Positions 61,704 to 64,000 of a stretch of 64,000 bases of DNA are shown here, piece after piece. This DNA comes from Mycolicibacterium hodleri (GTDB lineage Bacteria; Actinomycetota; Actinomycetes; Mycobacteriales; Mycobacteriaceae), in assembly GCF_006439015.1 (NCBI RefSeq), contig NZ_RCZG01000006.1, positions 124,001 through 188,000 of the forward strand, read 5' to 3'. Numbering within the stretch: the first letter of the stretch is position 1; each line of letters begins with the position of its first letter. The position numbers and the translations under genes are program-made. Under the pieces are notes generated by a model, which searched no databases, was not told the DNA's origin, and worked only from the letters and a program-made list of their open reading frames with translations.

Positions 61704-62933
61704 GTGGTACTGACCCTCAAAGCCGCCGGCCTGCTCGACGTGGACGCGGGCGAGATCATCCGCCCCGGCATCCTCAAGATCGATGGAGATCGGATCGTCG
61801 GACTCGGTGGCGAGCCCGAGGGTGAGGTCATCGACCTGGGTGAGTCCATCCTTCTGCCCGGTCTGATGGACATGGAGGTCAACCTCTTCATGGGTGGCCG
61901 CGGGGAGTCCCCCGGCCTGTCGCAGGTACAGGACGATCCACCAACCAGGGTGCTGCGATCGATCGGCAACGCCCGCCGCACGCTGCGCGCCGGTTTCACG
62001 ACGGTGCGCAACCTCGGCCTGTTCGTGAAGACCGGTGGCTACCTGCTGGACGTCGCACTCGCGCGTGCGATCGAAGCGGGCGCGATCGAGGGACCGCGCA
62101 TCGTGCCTGCGGGCCACGCGATCACCCCGACCGGCGGCCATCTGGACCCCACCATGTTCGCGGCGTTCATGCCGGGCGTATTGGAGTTGACGATCGAGGA
62201 GGGCATCGCCAACGGTGTCGACGAGATTCGCAAGGCGGTGCGCTACCAGATCAAGCACGGCGCCCAGCTGATCAAGGTCTGCGTCTCCGGCGGCGTCATG
62301 TCCATGACGGGCGAGGCAGGCGCACAGCACTATTCGGACGAGGAATTGCGGGCGATTGTCGACGAGGCGCACCGCCGCGGGCTGCGCGTGGCGGCACACA
62401 CCCACGGCGCCGAAGCGGTCAAGCACGCCGTGGCGTGCGGCATCGACTGCATCGAGCACGGCTTCCTCATGGACGACGAAGCCATCCAAGCCCTCGTCGA
62501 CAATGACCGGTGGCTGGTGACCACGCGTCGGCTCGCCGAGGCGATGGACGTGTCGCGGGCGCCGAAGGAGTTGCAGGACAAGGCCGCCGAGATGTTCCCG
62601 AAGGCCAAGACGTCTATCAAGGCGGCCTACGAGGCGGGGGTGAAGATCGCCGTCGGCAGCGACGCACCTGCCATTCCACACGGCAAGAACGCAGATGAGC
62701 TCGTCACCCTAGTCGACTGGGGCATGCCCGCCGACGCGGTTCTCCGTGCGGCCACGGTCGTCTCCGCGGACCTGATCAACCGGACCGACCTCGGCAGGCT
62801 CGCCGAGGGTTATCTCGCCGACGTCATCGCCGTACCGGGTGACCCTCTCGCTGACATCCGTGTTACAAAAGAAGTCAATTTTGTAATGAAAGGGGGCAAG
62901 GTCTTCCGAAATGAGCACGCCAACACGAACTGA
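61704..62933 (+). CDS. Amidohydrolase (imidazolonepropionase-like) lacking the HxH metal motif
   Basis: 409 residues from GTG 61704 with GGAGGTAAC upstream. Overall amidohydrolase_1 fold: AGEIIRPGILKIDGDRIVGL, KHGAQLIKVCVSGGVMS (Lys), VAAHTHGAEAVKHAV (His), GIDCIEHGF (His), KIAVGSDAPAIPHG (Asp), and the end GYLADVIAVPGDPL. The first ligand pair, normally DxHxH after PG, reads PGLMDMEVNLFMGG: both His are replaced by Glu and Asn. So a binuclear metal site is unlikely, and it may use one metal or none. Confidence 0.85.
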   Translation: MVLTLKAAGLLDVDAGEIIRPGILKIDGDRIVGLGGEPEGEVIDLGESILLPGLMDMEVNLFMGGRGESPGLSQVQDDPPTRVLRSIGNARRTLRAGFTTVRNLGLFVKTGGYLLDVALARAIEAGAIEGPRIVPAGHAITPTGGHLDPTMFAAFMPGVLELTIEEGIANGVDEIRKAVRYQIKHGAQLIKVCVSGGVMSMTGEAGAQHYSDEELRAIVDEAHRRGLRVAAHTHGAEAVKHAVACGIDCIEHGFLMDDEAIQALVDNDRWLVTTRRLAEAMDVSRAPKELQDKAAEMFPKAKTSIKAAYEAGVKIAVGSDAPAIPHGKNADELVTLVDWGMPADAVLRAATVVSADLINRTDLGRLAEGYLADVIAVPGDPLADIRVTKEVNFVMKGGKVFRNEHANTN

Positions 62934-63348
62934 CGACCTCGTCGAGATCCAACAACTCCTCGCGAAGTACGCGGTGACCATCACCCAGGGTGACGTCGAG
63001 GGGTTGGTGACGGTCTTCACCCCCGACGGCACCTACAGCGCCTTCGGCTCCACGTACACGCTGGCACGCTTCCCGGAGCTGGTCGCTGCGGCGCCCAGCG
63101 GATTGTTCATGACGGGGACGTCCCTGGTGGACTTGGACACCGGTGACCCCGACGCGGCCACCGGCACCCAGCCGCTGTGCTTCATCGAGCACTCCAAGCA
63201 CGACATGCGCATCGGTTACTACAAGGACAACTACGTCCGCACCGACGACGGCTGGCGGCTGAAGACCCGCGCCATGACCTTCATCCGGCGCAACGGGGAT
63301 CACGACTCCGGTCGTCCGCATGCGATCGGGCGGCCCGAAGCCGGATGA
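62911..63348 (+). CDS. SnoaL/NTF2-like protein
   Basis: 145 residues from ATG 62911, overlapping the amidohydrolase end by 23 bases. IQQLLAKYAVTITQGDVEGL, VFTPDGTYSAFGSTY and DGWRLKTRAMTFIRRNG fit the SnoaL_4/NTF2-like cone fold (dehydratase, isomerase or hydroxylase-like). Probably acts on a pathway intermediate. Its end overlaps the following ACAD start (ATGA). Confidence 0.85.
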   Translation: MSTPTRTDDLVEIQQLLAKYAVTITQGDVEGLVTVFTPDGTYSAFGSTYTLARFPELVAAAPSGLFMTGTSLVDLDTGDPDAATGTQPLCFIEHSKHDMRIGYYKDNYVRTDDGWRLKTRAMTFIRRNGDHDSGRPHAIGRPEAG

Positions 63349-64000
63349 CGGTCACAGCCCAAGATTCGACGACGGCCGAGTTCCGATCGCAGTTGGTGGC
63401 CTGGCTCGACGAGAACGACCTGACCCCGCCGGCAGGCGATCACTCCTTGGATGCCCACCAGGCGCAACACCTGCGGGTGATGAGCGCGCTCTACGACGCC
63501 GGTTGGATGCGCTGGGGCTGGCCCGAATCGGCAGGCGGACTTGGCGGTCCGATGATCCTGCGTGCCATCGTCGGCGAAGAGGTCATCGGTCGTCGGCTCG
63601 ACGATCCGGGTCCGTATTCGATGCTGGAAGTCCTGACCCCGACCTTGATCGACTACGCGCGCCCCGAGCTCGCCGCGGAGATGGTGCCGCGGCTGCTGTC
63701 CGGCCGCGAGACCTGGTGCCAGGGCTTCTCCGAACCTGGCTCCGGCAGCGACCTGGCGTCTCTGACCACGCGCGCCGAGCCGCGGGGCAACGAGTGGATC
63801 ATCAACGGCCAGAAGGTGTGGACCAGCTTCGCGCAGTACGCCACACGATGCATTCTGCTGACCCGCACGGGCCCGGGCCACGCGGGCATCACCGCATTCT
63901 TCGTCGACATGGACAGCCCGGGCGTCGACGTCCGCCCGCTGCGCACCATGCACGGCGTCGACGAGTTCTGCGAGGTGTACTTCGACGACGTAGTGGTGCC
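63345..64000 (+). CDS. Acyl-CoA dehydrogenase, partial (C-terminus outside window)
   Basis: 218 residues seen, open at the right edge, from ATG 63345. GFSEPGSGSDLASLTTRAEP and WIINGQKVWTSFAQYATRCI are ACAD FAD/substrate motifs. The N-terminal domain is of the FadE type found in heteromeric pairs. Likely the first of further acyl-CoA genes to the right. Confidence 0.9.
   Translation, partial: MTVTAQDSTTAEFRSQLVAWLDENDLTPPAGDHSLDAHQAQHLRVMSALYDAGWMRWGWPESAGGLGGPMILRAIVGEEVIGRRLDDPGPYSMLEVLTPTLIDYARPELAAEMVPRLLSGRETWCQGFSEPGSGSDLASLTTRAEPRGNEWIINGQKVWTSFAQYATRCILLTRTGPGHAGITAFFVDMDSPGVDVRPLRTMHGVDEFCEVYFDDVVV

Overview
The window looks like chromosomal DNA of a fast-growing mycobacterium (Mycolicibacterium-type actinomycete). 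The reasons are high GC, a complete mce operon (yrbEA, yrbEB, mceA-F), an MmpS-like secreted protein, a mycofactocin-coupled SDR, F420/LLM-type monooxygenases, TetR regulators, and many FadE, P450 and Rieske lipid-catabolism genes. No rRNA, tRNA, IS element, CRISPR array or phage gene was recognised. Nearly all of the sequence is coding.

Layout. 1-6.2 kb: a truncated molybdopterin oxidoreductase (minus) diverges from an LLM monooxygenase-sulfotransferase fusion, a TIM-barrel isomerase and a DUF1214-like protein. 6.2-12.1 kb: an LLM pseudogene remnant, an NAD epimerase/reductase, an MmpS-like secreted protein, a TetR regulator divergent from a P450, and three small secreted proteins. 12.1-21.7 kb: an eight-gene mce transporter operon (minus). 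22.2-25.0 kb: CaiB-type CoA-transferase and aldehyde dehydrogenase (minus). 25.2-28.4 kb: two SDRs, ferredoxin and P450 (plus). 28.4-30.6 kb: a two-subunit acyl-CoA dehydrogenase (minus). 30.8-34.4 kb: two amidohydrolase_2 proteins, a Rieske protein and an alpha/beta hydrolase. 34.9-40.6 kb: NuoF-like flavoprotein, ferredoxin, a DUF35-thiolase fusion, hydrolase and two beta-hydroxyacid dehydrogenases. 40.7-42.1 kb: P450 plus ferredoxin. 42.2-44.4 kb: dihydrodipicolinate-reductase-like protein plus a KshA-like Rieske oxygenase, divergent from a TetR gene. 45-47 kb: DUF1330 protein, ferredoxin and P450 (minus). 47.2-51.2 kb: TetR, ACAD, APH-type kinase and quinone reductase. 51.2-57.7 kb: TetR with partner, thiolase, enoyl-CoA hydratase, CoA-transferase, SDR and ACAD. 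57.8-64 kb: amidohydrolase, divergent from a CMD protein, Rieske oxygenase alpha subunit, small partner, an atypical amidohydrolase, a SnoaL-like protein and a truncated ACAD.

Taken together (inference), this is a catabolic region for a hydrophobic polycyclic or terpenoid/steroid-like acid. The Mce system would import it, P450s and Rieske oxygenases would hydroxylate it, SDRs and ALDH would oxidise it, CaiB enzymes would make the CoA thioester, and ACADs, hydratase and thiolases (including a retro-aldolase-like DUF35-thiolase) would shorten it. The substrate cannot be read from the sequence.

Regulation is the most novel part. A 6-3-6 inverted repeat (GAGAAT-N3-ATTCTC and variants) recurs in four catabolic promoter regions. 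A separate 20-nt operator is shared by the promoters at 1.78 kb and 8.9 kb. Three further TetR genes each have their own distinct palindrome. A long palindromic repeat occurs twice (52.5 and 61.65 kb).
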